Shown here one piece after another: positions 39,586-49,119 of a stretch of 51,325 nucleotides of DNA. Numbering within the stretch: position 1 is the first letter of the stretch; every line of letters starts with the position of its first letter. Under the pieces are notes generated by a model that was given only the letters and a program-made list of their open reading frames with translations, was not told the origin of the DNA and did no database searches. Origin of the DNA: a virus; IMG/VR virus record IMGVR_UViG_3300028595_000018, positions 1 to 51,325 of that record, one strand, 5' to 3'. The position numbers and the translations under genes are program-made.

Positions 39586-40024
39586 TTTATTTTTTTTGCT
39601 GCCGGGATGTGTTGGCACGGCTGATTACTATGCAAGCAAAACAGCATATTATAATGCTCAATCTGCTGCCCAAGTTGCTTATATCCAAGCCGCAAACAGA
39701 CCTATTGCAGAAATGACAGCTCCAGATGGGACTCGTTTTGTCGTTAATAATACGGCAATTCAAGCGCCAAGAATTCATCAAGCGAACAGCCCTATTGTGG
39801 ATGGAATGAAAGTGGTTCTAAATTCCACTCCAGTAGCTATTTTATTCGGCGGTTGGGCAGCAAAAGAGATCATTCAACACAGTGCAGGGACTCTCATCAA
39901 CAATGGCGATGGATCGATCAGTTCAAACTCTGGCAACACTTCGACTTTTACCAACGGCGACACTGATAACAGCACATCAACGACAGATGATCATACAACA
40001 CACGATATCAACGTGGGGATGTGA
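39566..40024 (+). CDS. Phage lipoprotein
   Basis: Start MRYLLFSLFFLLPGCVGTAD overlaps the previous gene by 20 bp; LPGC is a lipobox with Cys15. 152 residues; the mature part is Ala/Gln/Asn-rich and then Ser/Thr/Asp-rich. A lipid-anchored outer-membrane or periplasmic protein: candidates are a spanin or a superinfection factor. A longer frame (39446) has no ribosome site. Confidence 0.7.
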   Translation: MRYLLFSLFFLLPGCVGTADYYASKTAYYNAQSAAQVAYIQAANRPIAEMTAPDGTRFVVNNTAIQAPRIHQANSPIVDGMKVVLNSTPVAILFGGWAAKEIIQHSAGTLINNGDGSISSNSGNTSTFTNGDTDNSTSTTDDHTTHDINVGM

Positions 40025-40305
40025 TTGAAGTGGCCGAAGATAACAGATGGGCAGATCATCAACACGGCAATGGGAAATTCATCATTGTGAGGGCACCCTT
40101 TGTGAGTCTGGAAGAAGCCAAAACTTACATGGAGTCTGATGAAGATAACTGGCGACGACGATACCGGATGTGGTTTGAGAATCTAACAGAAGATCAGCTT
40201 GATAGTTATCGGGTTGCCGAGAATGTCTATCAGATTAATACTGTTGAAGAACTTTTTGTGTTCTCTCAAGATAAGTTAAGAGAGCCTGTTGAGAGTGTAG
40301 ACTGA
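40021..40305 (+). CDS. Hypothetical protein (94 aa)
   Basis: GTG start in GTGA overlap with the lipoprotein stop. Acidic helical, EDNWRRRYRMWFENLTEDQL. Stop overlaps the next ATG. Function unknown. Confidence 0.6.
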   Translation: MIEVAEDNRWADHQHGNGKFIIVRAPFVSLEEAKTYMESDEDNWRRRYRMWFENLTEDQLDSYRVAENVYQINTVEELFVFSQDKLREPVESVD

Positions 40306-41051
40306 TGAAACTAACCGAAATATCTCCAGAAAAAACGCCGGAAAAGTTTTATTCAAGATTCGATGATGATTCTCAGACTTGGCTTGAAACAGAGGTTTTT
40401 CCGGCAACAGATCATGTGACTCTTCGCAGGAAAGCTCTTGAAGGCTGGCAAGACTTGAGCTTTTATGCTGACAGGCTGGAACTGCACCATGTGCTTGAAG
40501 ATGAATCAAGAGAGCTAATTGCCAAGGGGCAGGTCTATCTTGAGTATCTTGATTGGGACAACGATACTTGGAGCCACTACAGCTTTGGTGCTGCTGTTAT
40601 CTCCATGCTCGATGCTCACACGCTGCAAGCTGTTCAATCAGATGGTGACGTGAGTTTAACTGTCACGGCAGAATGGAAGATCGGGAGTGCGAAACAGACT
40701 TATCATGGCGTGATGCCAGGACAGAGAATCAGAATCGGCGCAGTTGTTAAGATTATCAATCGTGAAAAGCTGATTCTTGATTACTCTGATTTCCTTGGAA
40801 TTGATCTTGTCAACGATCAAGAAAGTGAAATTGACGGGGAGACGTATCGGTTTCTGACATTTGCGAGTGATGGGGTGGAGGATGAGATTGAGGTTGATCC
40901 GTATATTTCGATTAACGAACAATCTACGTATGCAGATGTGACTTGCGATGGATGGACATACAGGCTTGGTGTGTTAGCCTCTGCAGAATTATCATGGATA
41001 ATTTTTGATGGGGGGGGCAAGTATAAAGCTTTTACCAAGAGGAAATGTTAA
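40305..41051 (+). CDS. Tail/structural protein, N-terminal part (frameshift in G8)
   Basis: 248 residues of a beta-rich virion-type protein (YLEYLDWDNDTWSHYSFGAA, VMPGQRIRIGAVVKIINREK) that ends soon after an 8-G run (41010-41017). The next frame (41005-41706) continues the protein without its own ribosome site. With 7 G the two become one 466-residue protein (SWIIFDGGASIKLLPRGN). This copy is in the OFF frame. Location between fibre genes suggests a tail-tip or receptor-binding protein. Confidence 0.7.
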   Translation: MKLTEISPEKTPEKFYSRFDDDSQTWLETEVFPATDHVTLRRKALEGWQDLSFYADRLELHHVLEDESRELIAKGQVYLEYLDWDNDTWSHYSFGAAVISMLDAHTLQAVQSDGDVSLTVTAEWKIGSAKQTYHGVMPGQRIRIGAVVKIINREKLILDYSDFLGIDLVNDQESEIDGETYRFLTFASDGVEDEIEVDPYISINEQSTYADVTCDGWTYRLGVLASAELSWIIFDGGGKYKAFTKRKC

Positions 41052-41706
41052 TTCAACAAATATGGATGGATATATTAGTGGCTATGATATTATTGAAAAC
41101 ACAAAAAATAGAGTTGTTTTAAAAACATCACATGATCTATCTGGAGATGCTGGTATTAACGGATATTTTTATCACTATATTTATCCAGATAGGTTTTTTA
41201 TAGATTTTAAGCACATAACAAATGGCGTCACTATTGCATACAGCAATGATTATACGCTTTTTTATTTTGAAGAAACAACATCAGCATCTGGCACAAAAAT
41301 AGCAGAAAATGGTGGTTCTGAGGGAACAACAGTAACTGATTCATCAAATTACTTAGGGACATCTTATACAGATGGTGATTTTATAATTGGTACTGTTTAC
41401 ACAGATTATATACAAAAACAATTTTATCGTAGTGGAAACGCTAAAAGACCTACAATAACTTTTGGTACAGAAACTTTATCCGCAGGAACATATCATTTTT
41501 GCATTTGGGGAGTGGTAGACTCAGCAGCCCGTGAAAACGGCAGCAAACTCTACACCTCAACAGAGCGATTAGAGATGGGAGAGCAGTACAAAGACACAGC
41601 CCTCGCACTGACAACAGGCACAGCAGTTACAGGGCTGACAGATCCGTTGAGTATTGGGTCATCTGGTTTTGCCAGCGACGGTGCGATTCATTTGGAGATG
41701 TCATAA
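41005..41706 (+). pseudogene. Tail/structural protein, C-terminal part in the shifted frame
   Basis: 233 codons from a TTG. Beta-rich, with YIYPDRFFIDFKHITNGVTI and repeated Ser/Thr/Gly segments. No ribosome site exists before it and its first codons lie in the G tract, so it is the continuation of 40305-41051. Same 466-residue gene as the N-terminal part if one G is lost. Confidence 0.7.
41010..41017. repeat. G8 homopolymer inside a tail gene
   Basis: Eight consecutive G in an AT-rich genome, exactly at the frame break of 40305-41706. Such tracts slip during replication and are the standard substrate of phase variation. Confidence 0.9.
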
Positions 41707-42680
41707 TGGCAAGTGTAAAATGGACATGGGATCGAACCCGGCACATGCCGCATGTTGTTATTCACACGGATACCGGATCATTGGCTCCAGTTATGAAAGT
41801 CAATGATTCAGAAGTTACTTTATATGATCCTGATGATGGTTCATATAATTCATCACGGTATTATGTTGTTGATATTTCAGGTGGAGATGGAGAGCAATGG
41901 TTAATTGTTCCCCCTGCGGATAGTGAAGTAACAAGTTCTGATGTTTGGGAGGTTGCTGATAGTTTTTCATCCGGCGGTACAACATACAGTGCTTCTTGCT
42001 CTGATGCTTTTTCAATGTCGGAATCAATTGCACGTATAGCTACTTTTTCAGCTTCTTGTTCAGAGTCTATGAGTCTCAATGATTCAGATCAGAATGTAGG
42101 AAAATTTATTGCTTCATTATCTGATTCTACAGGAATTAGTGATGTAGTCTCACGAATAGCTACTTTTCAAAAACAATGCCTTGAATCTACACAGGTTAGT
42201 GATACTTCTTCAAGATCTGTAGTTTTTCAATCAAGTATTGCCGATTCTGCTGCTATTAATGATGAGCCTGGTGTACTTGCAAGTTTTAATGTAATTTCAT
42301 CAGATAATGTTAATTTCCAATCCGTTGCGTCTACAATAGCCTTACTTACAAGTAGTATTACAGATAATATATCTGTGTCAAGTAATGTATCTACAACAGC
42401 TATTCTCAATAGTGCACTATCTGATAATATTTCATTTTCAGACTCTACAACTCTTGAAAGTGCTATCAATGCTATTATTTCTGATAACATCTCATTTTCA
42501 GATACTGTAACAAGAACGTCTAAAAGATTAGCATCAGTACTTGATTCTATTACTATAAACGATATTGCACTTGAAGTATCTCAACTTCCAAATGGAAAGT
42601 GCAGGGTTAATCTTATAATAAAAACACCAAGTTTAAATGCAAGTGTAAAAACAACAACAATAACTTTTAATTTAATCTAA
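41706..42680 (+). CDS. Repetitive tail-fibre-like protein
   Basis: 324 residues. A short globular start (WTWDRTRHMPHVVIHTDTG) is followed by roughly ten degenerate ~20-residue repeats with the theme S-D-(S/N)-(I/V)-S-(F/V)-S-(D/E) (for example SDNISFSDSTTLES). A fibrous shaft is likely. Starts in the stop of the upstream fragment. Confidence 0.65.
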   Translation: MASVKWTWDRTRHMPHVVIHTDTGSLAPVMKVNDSEVTLYDPDDGSYNSSRYYVVDISGGDGEQWLIVPPADSEVTSSDVWEVADSFSSGGTTYSASCSDAFSMSESIARIATFSASCSESMSLNDSDQNVGKFIASLSDSTGISDVVSRIATFQKQCLESTQVSDTSSRSVVFQSSIADSAAINDEPGVLASFNVISSDNVNFQSVASTIALLTSSITDNISVSSNVSTTAILNSALSDNISFSDSTTLESAINAIISDNISFSDTVTRTSKRLASVLDSITINDIALEVSQLPNGKCRVNLIIKTPSLNASVKTTTITFNLI

Positions 42681-42695
42681 AAAGGAAAAATAGAA

Positions 42696-43187
42696 ATGAA
42701 GGAAGATTTTAAAGTAGGTGGGCTTTTTGAGGTAGATTGTTATGATAAAAACGGTAATCTTAAGTGGCAAGATACAGCTAAGAATCTTGTAACAAATGTA
42801 GGTCTTGATCATATTCTTGATGTAGTATTTCATGGGTCTACTCAAACAGCTACGTGGTATGTTGGCCTAAAAGGTACAGGCACACCTGCCGCTGGTGATA
42901 CTCTTGCCTCTCATAGTACGTGGACTGAAAACACAAACTATACTGGTGATAGACAAGAATACGTAGAAGCTGCATCTTCTTCTCAGAGTGTTACAAATAG
43001 TGCTTCAAAAGCAAGTTTCTCGATCACAAGTGATAGTCAGACTATTGCAGGTGCTTTTCTTGCAAGTGCTGCTTCTGGTACAAGCGGTACGCTTATCTGT
43101 GTTGCTGATTTCACTGGTGGAGATAAGTCATGTGATAATGGCGATACTCTTGAAGTTACATACACGATTAGTGCTGCTGACGCATAA
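42696..43187 (+). CDS. Virion structural protein
   Basis: 163 residues, NGNLKWQDTAKNLVTNVGLDH and TATWYVGLKGTG: the N-L-V-T-N-x-G-L-D opening recurs in phage virion proteins of unknown exact place. AAAAAGGAAAAATAGAA upstream. Confidence 0.65.
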   Translation: MKEDFKVGGLFEVDCYDKNGNLKWQDTAKNLVTNVGLDHILDVVFHGSTQTATWYVGLKGTGTPAAGDTLASHSTWTENTNYTGDRQEYVEAASSSQSVTNSASKASFSITSDSQTIAGAFLASAASGTSGTLICVADFTGGDKSCDNGDTLEVTYTISAADA

Positions 43188-43198
43188 TAGGATTACAA

Positions 43199-43540
43199 AT
43201 GGCTATAAAGTCAACAACAAAAATAAATGAAGGTGGAACTGCTGTAGTATCTTTTACGCTCACGGATGAGGATGATGCTGTAGCAGTACCAAACATTACG
43301 TTTTGGACTTTGCTTAGGACATCTACAGGTGATATTGTCAACAGTAGAGATTGGAGTAGCCTTGTAGGAAGTGATATTGTACTTACAGGTGATGATCTTG
43401 CTCTATTTAAAGGTGGAGATGACGGTAAAAGGACTGTAGGTATAAGAGGTACTTATGATAGCTCTGCGGGGGATGATTTGAATTTCAGGGAAGAGATTCA
43501 ATTTAGTATTACTGATCTCGTAAGCAAGGGTAATGATTGA
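43199..43540 (+). CDS. Ig-like virion protein
   Basis: 113 residues, beta-sandwich pattern (GGTAVVSFTLTDEDDAVAVP, FREEIQFSITDL) resembling Ig-like domains of phage structural proteins. Directly upstream of terL. Confidence 0.6.
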   Translation: MAIKSTTKINEGGTAVVSFTLTDEDDAVAVPNITFWTLLRTSTGDIVNSRDWSSLVGSDIVLTGDDLALFKGGDDGKRTVGIRGTYDSSAGDDLNFREEIQFSITDLVSKGND

Positions 43541-43574
43541 AATCAATGATTAATAAAGGAATATTCGGATAAGT

Positions 43575-46007
43575 ATGATTAATATACCTGGGCCTGTATC
43601 TAAACGGCAAGAAATGATCCTAAACACAGATGCCACTATAAGTATAAGCGGTGGTGGTGCTGGCTGTGTAGATAAAGACACAGAGTTTATGTCTGCTGAT
43701 GGATGGAAGAAGATATCTGAATATGAAGATGGTGATTTAGTATTACAGTACGATACAGGTACAAGAAAAGCATCTTTCACAAAACCTTTACGTTATATTA
43801 AAGAAGAAACAAATGGCTTCTACAAAATAAAAACACAAAAAGGTATTGATCAGCTTCTGTCTAAGTATCATAATATTATTTATGAGACAAGTAAGGGTAA
43901 TTTAATAAAGAGATCTGCTGATTATTTTGTAGAAGCACATAATAAGTCTAAGTCAGGACATAAAGGGTCTTTCATTACTACTTACGATTTTGATGGTATT
44001 GATTTAGACATTAATGAAGATCTACTGAGGTTGCAAGTAGCTTTAAAAGCAGATGGGGATATAGCAACAGAATCTACATCAAGATATATTGTAAGATTAA
44101 AAAAGAAAAGGAAGGTCGAGAGGTTTATTAACCTATTATCTAACTCCGGTATACCATATAAAAGTGAAGTAGAAGATAAAACAGGGTTTGTTATTTTCAC
44201 ATTATGCTGTGAAGGTTGTGGTAAGTCTTTATCCGATTGGATGTTTTGTTCAAGATATTATGCAGAGATAATTGTAGATGAGTTAAAATATTGGGGAGGC
44301 TCGTATTATAATATAAGAGTAACAGATAAAAAAGACGCAGATGCTGTTCAATATTTTTACAATATACTCGGGTACAATGCAAACATAAGTTTAGATAAAG
44401 ATTCGTGTTATGTTGTAACAACAATACCACAAAATAAGCTATCGCTTGCAAAGAAAAATGGTAGTAAAATAGATATAGATTTTGTTCAACATGGTAAGTA
44501 TCAGTATTGCTTTGAAGTAGAAACAGGTGCTCTTGTCTTAAGAAGAAACGGCAATGTTTTTATCACAGGTAATAGTGGAAAATCATTCTTATTGCTTTTA
44601 TCAATATTGAGATATGTGGATTGTCCCTTTTGGAGAGGCGTCATATTTCGTAGGTCTGTTGAAGCTCTTAGAGATCCAGGTGGCCTATTCGATGAGGCTA
44701 TAGGTCTTTATATGTCGCTCCCAAAACATTTAAGACCTTCATATTCCATACAAAAGCTTAAGTTTACATTTCCTTCAGGTGCAGAATTAAAACTCAGTTA
44801 TATCGATCATGATAAAGATAAACAAAGATGGCATGGATCACAGCTAAGTTTTATAGGATGGGATGAGTTACAGACGTTTAAAGGCGATTGGTTTTGGTAT
44901 TTATTGAGTAGACTCAGATCTAAATCTAAATATCCTGGTATTGTCAGAGGAACTTGTAACCCTAATCCAGATACATTTTTAGCATCTTTAGTAAACTGGT
45001 GGATAGATGACGATACAGGATATGCAATTGATGAAAGAGCAGGTATTATACGATATCTTATAAGAGTAGATGGTAAGCCGGTATGGGCAGATACATCTGA
45101 AGAGCTTATTGAGAAGTACGGTAATAGTGGCAAAAAAACAATAAGACCTATATCATTCAACTTTATACCTGCAAGTATTTATGATAATCCTGTTGTACTC
45201 AGAGATAATCCAGACTATCTCGCAAATTTGGAATCTCTTGATTTAGTAGACAGAGAAAGGCTTTTACATGGTAATTGGAAAATAAGAGAACAAGGTGCGC
45301 AGTATTTTAAAAGAGAATGGTTGAAGAAAGCAGACAGAATACCTTATGATGTAACAAGAGTAAGAGCTTTCGATAAAGCAAGCTCAGAGCCAACAAAAGC
45401 AACACCAAAACCTGACTACACTGCATGTATAGGTATGGCTAAAGACGGTAGTGGTAACTTATATATTTTTGGCGACTTCCATACTGATTTTTGTGATAAG
45501 GAAACACCAGAAGTTAAAGGTAGGTTTAGGAAGCTGGTCGGTGAAAGAGATCTACTAATCGAGAGACAATGTCTGTTTGACGATCCAGATCAAACACTTG
45601 TTATTCTTCCAAGAGATAGTGGCCAAGCAGGAAGATACGAATTTGTAGCGAGTGCACAGAAACTTGCAGCTATAGGATGTACAATAAAAGAAGATCCTAT
45701 TAACCCTCACAAATCCAAGCTTATGAGGGCAATCCCATTCTTCTCTGCTTGCGAGAATGGATATGTATATATTGTAGAAAGCACGTTTAATCCTGCAACT
45801 CTTGAGGCTTATTTATCAGAATTAGAATCTTTTGATGGAACAAGAAGTACAAGTCATAGACACGATGATTGGGTGGATACGACTGCAACAGCGTTTAATC
45901 ATCTTATTAAGATTCGCAATGTAAGAACTGTTGTCAGGAACCAGATTGATTGTGCTACAGAATTAAAGAAAAGCAATATTGTAAGTGAAGGTGAAATATT
46001 CGCATGA
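43575..46007 (+). CDS. terL: Large terminase subunit interrupted by an intein
   Basis: 810 residues including a 303-residue intein (31-333). Joined exteins give 507 residues with an intact Walker A (GGGAGSGKSF) across the splice point, Walker B FIGWDE (426-431), and RNase H-like nuclease acidic residues in the C-terminal part (AFDKAS, HDDWVDTTATAF). It cuts and pumps concatemer DNA into proheads. The start MINIPGPVSKRQEMIL follows a gap of 34 bp from the preceding stop. Splicing is required because the intein splits the P-loop. Confidence 0.93.
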   Translation: MINIPGPVSKRQEMILNTDATISISGGGAGCVDKDTEFMSADGWKKISEYEDGDLVLQYDTGTRKASFTKPLRYIKEETNGFYKIKTQKGIDQLLSKYHNIIYETSKGNLIKRSADYFVEAHNKSKSGHKGSFITTYDFDGIDLDINEDLLRLQVALKADGDIATESTSRYIVRLKKKRKVERFINLLSNSGIPYKSEVEDKTGFVIFTLCCEGCGKSLSDWMFCSRYYAEIIVDELKYWGGSYYNIRVTDKKDADAVQYFYNILGYNANISLDKDSCYVVTTIPQNKLSLAKKNGSKIDIDFVQHGKYQYCFEVETGALVLRRNGNVFITGNSGKSFLLLLSILRYVDCPFWRGVIFRRSVEALRDPGGLFDEAIGLYMSLPKHLRPSYSIQKLKFTFPSGAELKLSYIDHDKDKQRWHGSQLSFIGWDELQTFKGDWFWYLLSRLRSKSKYPGIVRGTCNPNPDTFLASLVNWWIDDDTGYAIDERAGIIRYLIRVDGKPVWADTSEELIEKYGNSGKKTIRPISFNFIPASIYDNPVVLRDNPDYLANLESLDLVDRERLLHGNWKIREQGAQYFKREWLKKADRIPYDVTRVRAFDKASSEPTKATPKPDYTACIGMAKDGSGNLYIFGDFHTDFCDKETPEVKGRFRKLVGERDLLIERQCLFDDPDQTLVILPRDSGQAGRYEFVASAQKLAAIGCTIKEDPINPHKSKLMRAIPFFSACENGYVYIVESTFNPATLEAYLSELESFDGTRSTSHRHDDWVDTTATAFNHLIKIRNVRTVVRNQIDCATELKKSNIVSEGEIFA
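43665..44573 (+). mobile_element. LAGLIDADG intein inside the TerL P-loop
   Basis: Begins Cys31 (CVDKDTEFMSADGWKKISEY, block A), ends NGNVFITGN before extein Ser334. The penultimate residue is Gly, not the usual His. In the middle LQVALKADGD and KYWGGS mark two degenerate LAGLIDADG motifs of a homing endonuclease (some acidic residues preserved). Splicing: Cys1 and Asn333 cyclisation, +1 nucleophile Ser. Confidence 0.88.
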
Positions 46008-46156
46008 TGATTTCACATGAGGATATTGATGAAATATTAACAATAATTTTAAAAGTCTTTGACAATGAAAGTGATGAGATAAAGATTGATCCCGACGATT
46101 ATATAATAGATGTTTATGCTTTTTTGATTGAAGTCGAAGATTTTTTTGAAAGGTAA
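46004..46156 (+). CDS. Small acidic protein (50 aa)
   Basis: MMISHEDIDEILTIILKVFD, ATG overlapping the terL stop (ATGA). Highly acidic helical. It ends just before the next small gene. Function unknown. Confidence 0.6.
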   Translation: MMISHEDIDEILTIILKVFDNESDEIKIDPDDYIIDVYAFLIEVEDFFER

Positions 46157-46166
46157 AGGTGAAGTT

Positions 46167-46541
46167 TTGCATATTGAAGGATACGATGAAAAGGTTATTC
46201 TTGCTAAGGGTTTTGGTGGGGCTGCAAAAAGAAGGTTTATCAACGATATTGTAGCTGCTGTAAAAGATGGATATGATATTAGTGACAGTCATGATATTGA
46301 GGATATTCCTGAAGATTTTAATCACAATGATTCCACACCTAAATTTGGCAGTATTAATAGAGTAATCCTTTACAAAAAAACAAGTAAATCTCTTGAAAAG
46401 ATTATTGAGGAAATGCCTGGAGATCCTATTAAAGTCGCTATCAATGATAAACTTGTCGAGGATAAACCTGTCAAGGATAAACCTGTCACAGACAAACCTA
46501 AAAGTAAATCAACAAGAAAACCTAAAAAGGCTAAAAAATAA
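46167..46541 (+). CDS. Hypothetical protein with Lys-rich tail (TTG start)
   Basis: A TTG at 46167 behind AAAGGTGAAGTT gives MHIEGYDEKVILAKG, 124 residues; a longer frame lacks a ribosome site and overlaps the upstream gene. The tail repeats DKPV and is Lys-rich. It precedes the portal (TAATG overlap), so it may be packaging-associated; unproven. Confidence 0.55.
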   Translation: MHIEGYDEKVILAKGFGGAAKRRFINDIVAAVKDGYDISDSHDIEDIPEDFNHNDSTPKFGSINRVILYKKTSKSLEKIIEEMPGDPIKVAINDKLVEDKPVKDKPVTDKPKSKSTRKPKKAKK

Positions 46542-48100
46542 TGGCAACATCTTCTGACATTCCTATTAGATCTCGAAGTGTAGTGAGCAGGGAGGTAGGT
46601 CAACCAAGGATTGTTACAAGTGATTATTTTATTCAGGAAATAAGCAAAACAGAGCTTAGAATGCCGAGAAGATTATACACCTTTGATTCTATGATGTTTG
46701 ATGATGCTGTTTATGCTTGTATTAATTTCACCAATGTTTTGCTTACTATGGGTCTTAAAGATGGGAAGTGTATAGGCAAAACAAAAAAAGGTGAGAAACT
46801 CGCTGAATTTGTTAATTATAATCTCAGTAACATGTCATATGGGACTTGGCTCCAGGCCATTAAAAACATGATCAGTTTTATTGTTTATGGCTGGTCTGAT
46901 CTCAACATTGTAGTAGAAAAAAGGAAATACGGCAAGTATAAAAACAGCTATTGTTTAAAGAAACTTGCCCCAAGAGATCAAAAGAGTGTTTATGGTTGGG
47001 TGTGGGACAGAGACTTCAGGGAATGTCTTGGTTTTGTCCAAAAGCCTATGCTTAAATCACATCCAAACTACACAAACAGTTTTGTACCACAAATAGGTAT
47101 TACTGCTTTACAAGATGGTAGGTATTTTGAAAGTGTTTATCCGTTTATTAAAATGGATCAGCTACTTCATATTACCTATAATTCTACAAACAACAACCCA
47201 CAAGGCAGTAGTCCACTCTTACATTGCTACCAAGCATGGCGTGAAAAGGTGCTTGTAAGTAGATATGAAGTGAGTGGTATCAGTAGAGATCTTGCAGGTG
47301 CTATCGTACTTAGAGTGCCGAATGAGCTTATTGAAAGAGCTAATAAACCTGATGAATATCCTAATGAAGCAAGAGAGTATGTAGCCCTTCAAACAGATGC
47401 TGCTGCACTTCATAGCGGAGAAAACAGTTTTATTCTTTTATCAAGTGCCACAGATGAAATCAGTAAGAAGTTCTTGTATGATATAACCTTTCAAGGTGTA
47501 GAGGGAGGTGGTAAATTATTTGAAACTTCAAAAGTAATTGAGCAAAGAAATAAAGCAATTTACAATAGCCTTGGTGCAAACTTCCTTCTTATGGGGCAAA
47601 TGGAGACAGGTAGTTATAATCTTTCTACTACAGGGCAAAGCACACATGGTTTTGTTGTGGAGGACATCCTTGTTCAAATTGCAGATGCTGTACAATATCA
47701 AATAGTAAAAAGACTTCTTGCTGTGAATAAAATTAGTGTGAAAGAAGAGGATATTCCTGTATTTGAATATAAAGATCCAAGCCAATACGATAGAGATGTT
47801 TTTGGTAAGCTGGTGCAGAGATTAAAATCTGTTGGTGGCTTATCACCAGAGGCGTTAAAGCATCTTTATAAAGAAGCGGGATTCCCTCTTGATGGTGTAG
47901 AAGATCTTGATTTTGATGGTAAAGGTACTTCAAGAGCAGGTGAAGGTTTTGGTACAAGTGGATATGGTATGTCTACTGATGTTGGTGCAGGTGATAATAA
48001 TCTTGAGAATACAGGAACAGCCAAAGCCCTTGTAAAAGATACAGATGGAAATATAATTGATACAGAAACAGGTAGGTTGATTACATATCAAGAAGTATAA
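46541..48100 (+). CDS. Portal protein
   Basis: 519 residues. Order after terL, helical wing and C-terminal flexible Gly/Asp tail, with NFTNVLLTMGLKDG, GWSDLNIVVEKR, SPLLHCYQAWREK, and SLGANFLLMGQMETGSYN typical of phage portals. It forms the dodecameric vertex ring through which TerL packages DNA. TAATG overlap with the upstream gene. Confidence 0.8.
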   Translation: MATSSDIPIRSRSVVSREVGQPRIVTSDYFIQEISKTELRMPRRLYTFDSMMFDDAVYACINFTNVLLTMGLKDGKCIGKTKKGEKLAEFVNYNLSNMSYGTWLQAIKNMISFIVYGWSDLNIVVEKRKYGKYKNSYCLKKLAPRDQKSVYGWVWDRDFRECLGFVQKPMLKSHPNYTNSFVPQIGITALQDGRYFESVYPFIKMDQLLHITYNSTNNNPQGSSPLLHCYQAWREKVLVSRYEVSGISRDLAGAIVLRVPNELIERANKPDEYPNEAREYVALQTDAAALHSGENSFILLSSATDEISKKFLYDITFQGVEGGGKLFETSKVIEQRNKAIYNSLGANFLLMGQMETGSYNLSTTGQSTHGFVVEDILVQIADAVQYQIVKRLLAVNKISVKEEDIPVFEYKDPSQYDRDVFGKLVQRLKSVGGLSPEALKHLYKEAGFPLDGVEDLDFDGKGTSRAGEGFGTSGYGMSTDVGAGDNNLENTGTAKALVKDTDGNIIDTETGRLITYQEV

Positions 48101-48129
48101 TTACAATTACTTGATAAGAATTCCGATAC

Positions 48130-48158
48130 TTGACAAAATTGTAATTAATGATTATATT
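48130..48158 (+). promoter_or_regulatory. Rightward promoter (TTGACA-N17-TATATT) with inverted repeat
   Basis: ATACTTGACAAAATTGTAAT followed by TATATT (48153-48158), 46 bp before the 48205 start. The first 20 bp are the same as at 33528. An 11-bp perfect inverted repeat, TAATTACAATT (48098-48108) and AATTGTAATTA (48137-48147), brackets the -35. This may be a middle- or late-gene promoter. Confidence 0.65.
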
Positions 48159-48204
48159 TCTACAAAATTACATTTTCATGCTTTTGAAGTCTCAAGGAAA
48201 TAAT

Positions 48205-49119
48205 ATGCCATATTCTAATATACAAGAAGCAAGAGATAAAGTCAAGGGATTAAAAAATAAAAGTGATAAAGCAGTAAGAGAATTTATCACTATTTTTAAC
48301 AGTCTTTTGAAAGAAGATGTTCCAGAGGATCAAGCTATTGCAATTGCTCTCTCTAAGGTCACAAAACATACTTTAAAATCATACAATAGTTTTGCAAATA
48401 GGATCTACAATGATTTTTATACTTACCGTTCTCGTAATAGTGTAGATAGAGACGAATATCCTTATCCTGTAGATTTTGATGACAAGCATCTTTATTTTAG
48501 CTATGAAGGATGTCTTTATAGGATTGAATATAAAATTATTAATATGAAGTTTCAATTCGATCAGTCTACAGTTAAAGAAGTAATTCAAGAAACAAAGTAT
48601 ATTCCGATACTTGTAGATGAAGAAGAGGAAGAACTTCTAAGAAGGAACCCTAAAGTTTATGATGAAAAGATGCTAAAAGCAATAAGAGATTTTGTCATGA
48701 AAAGCAATAATAGAATGACTGTTATTAAACAATTTGATGAAGAAGAGCAAATAGCAGTTGAACCTTTATATGCAAAAGTTGATGATGTTGATGCGGATGG
48801 TGAATGCATCGGTGAGTTTGAAATGCGTAAGATGCTTGCCAATATAAACAAGTCAATTGATAGCGGTATTCTTGAATCTCACTATCCTCACGGGAATAAA
48901 GTAGATTTCTTTAATATTGAGAAGGTTTGGTATAATGAATTTGAGTGTTGCCTTGGTGAGAATATTGTTCCTGAAGGCCAGCCACTTGCAAAAGTAAAAT
49001 TCAACGATACAGAGATGTGGGAAAAAAGAAAAACAGGCGAACTACTTGGGCTTTCCATCGGATGCAGATGTGGAAACAAAAAAGTAGTGTATGAATATGA
49101 GGACGGAGAAGAAGAATAA
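48205..49119 (+). CDS. ChaB/XkdF-like prohead protease
   Basis: The start MPYSNIQEARDKVKGLKNK at 48205 follows CAAGGAAATAAT; an ATG at 48148 lies within the promoter. 304 residues. The N-terminal ~60 residues resemble ChaB (EDQAIAIALSKV). The C-terminal half resembles the XkdF phage serine protease domain (IVPEGQPLAKVKFNDTEMWE, GELLGLSIGC). It probably matures the capsid; the catalytic residues cannot be assigned from sequence alone. Confidence 0.65.
   Translation: MPYSNIQEARDKVKGLKNKSDKAVREFITIFNSLLKEDVPEDQAIAIALSKVTKHTLKSYNSFANRIYNDFYTYRSRNSVDRDEYPYPVDFDDKHLYFSYEGCLYRIEYKIINMKFQFDQSTVKEVIQETKYIPILVDEEEEELLRRNPKVYDEKMLKAIRDFVMKSNNRMTVIKQFDEEEQIAVEPLYAKVDDVDADGECIGEFEMRKMLANINKSIDSGILESHYPHGNKVDFFNIEKVWYNEFECCLGENIVPEGQPLAKVKFNDTEMWEKRKTGELLGLSIGCRCGNKKVVYEYEDGEEE

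Noticed and set aside
46370-46603. Minus-strand Leu/Ser repeat ORF
   Set aside because: Shadow of the Lys-rich tail codons on the plus strand.
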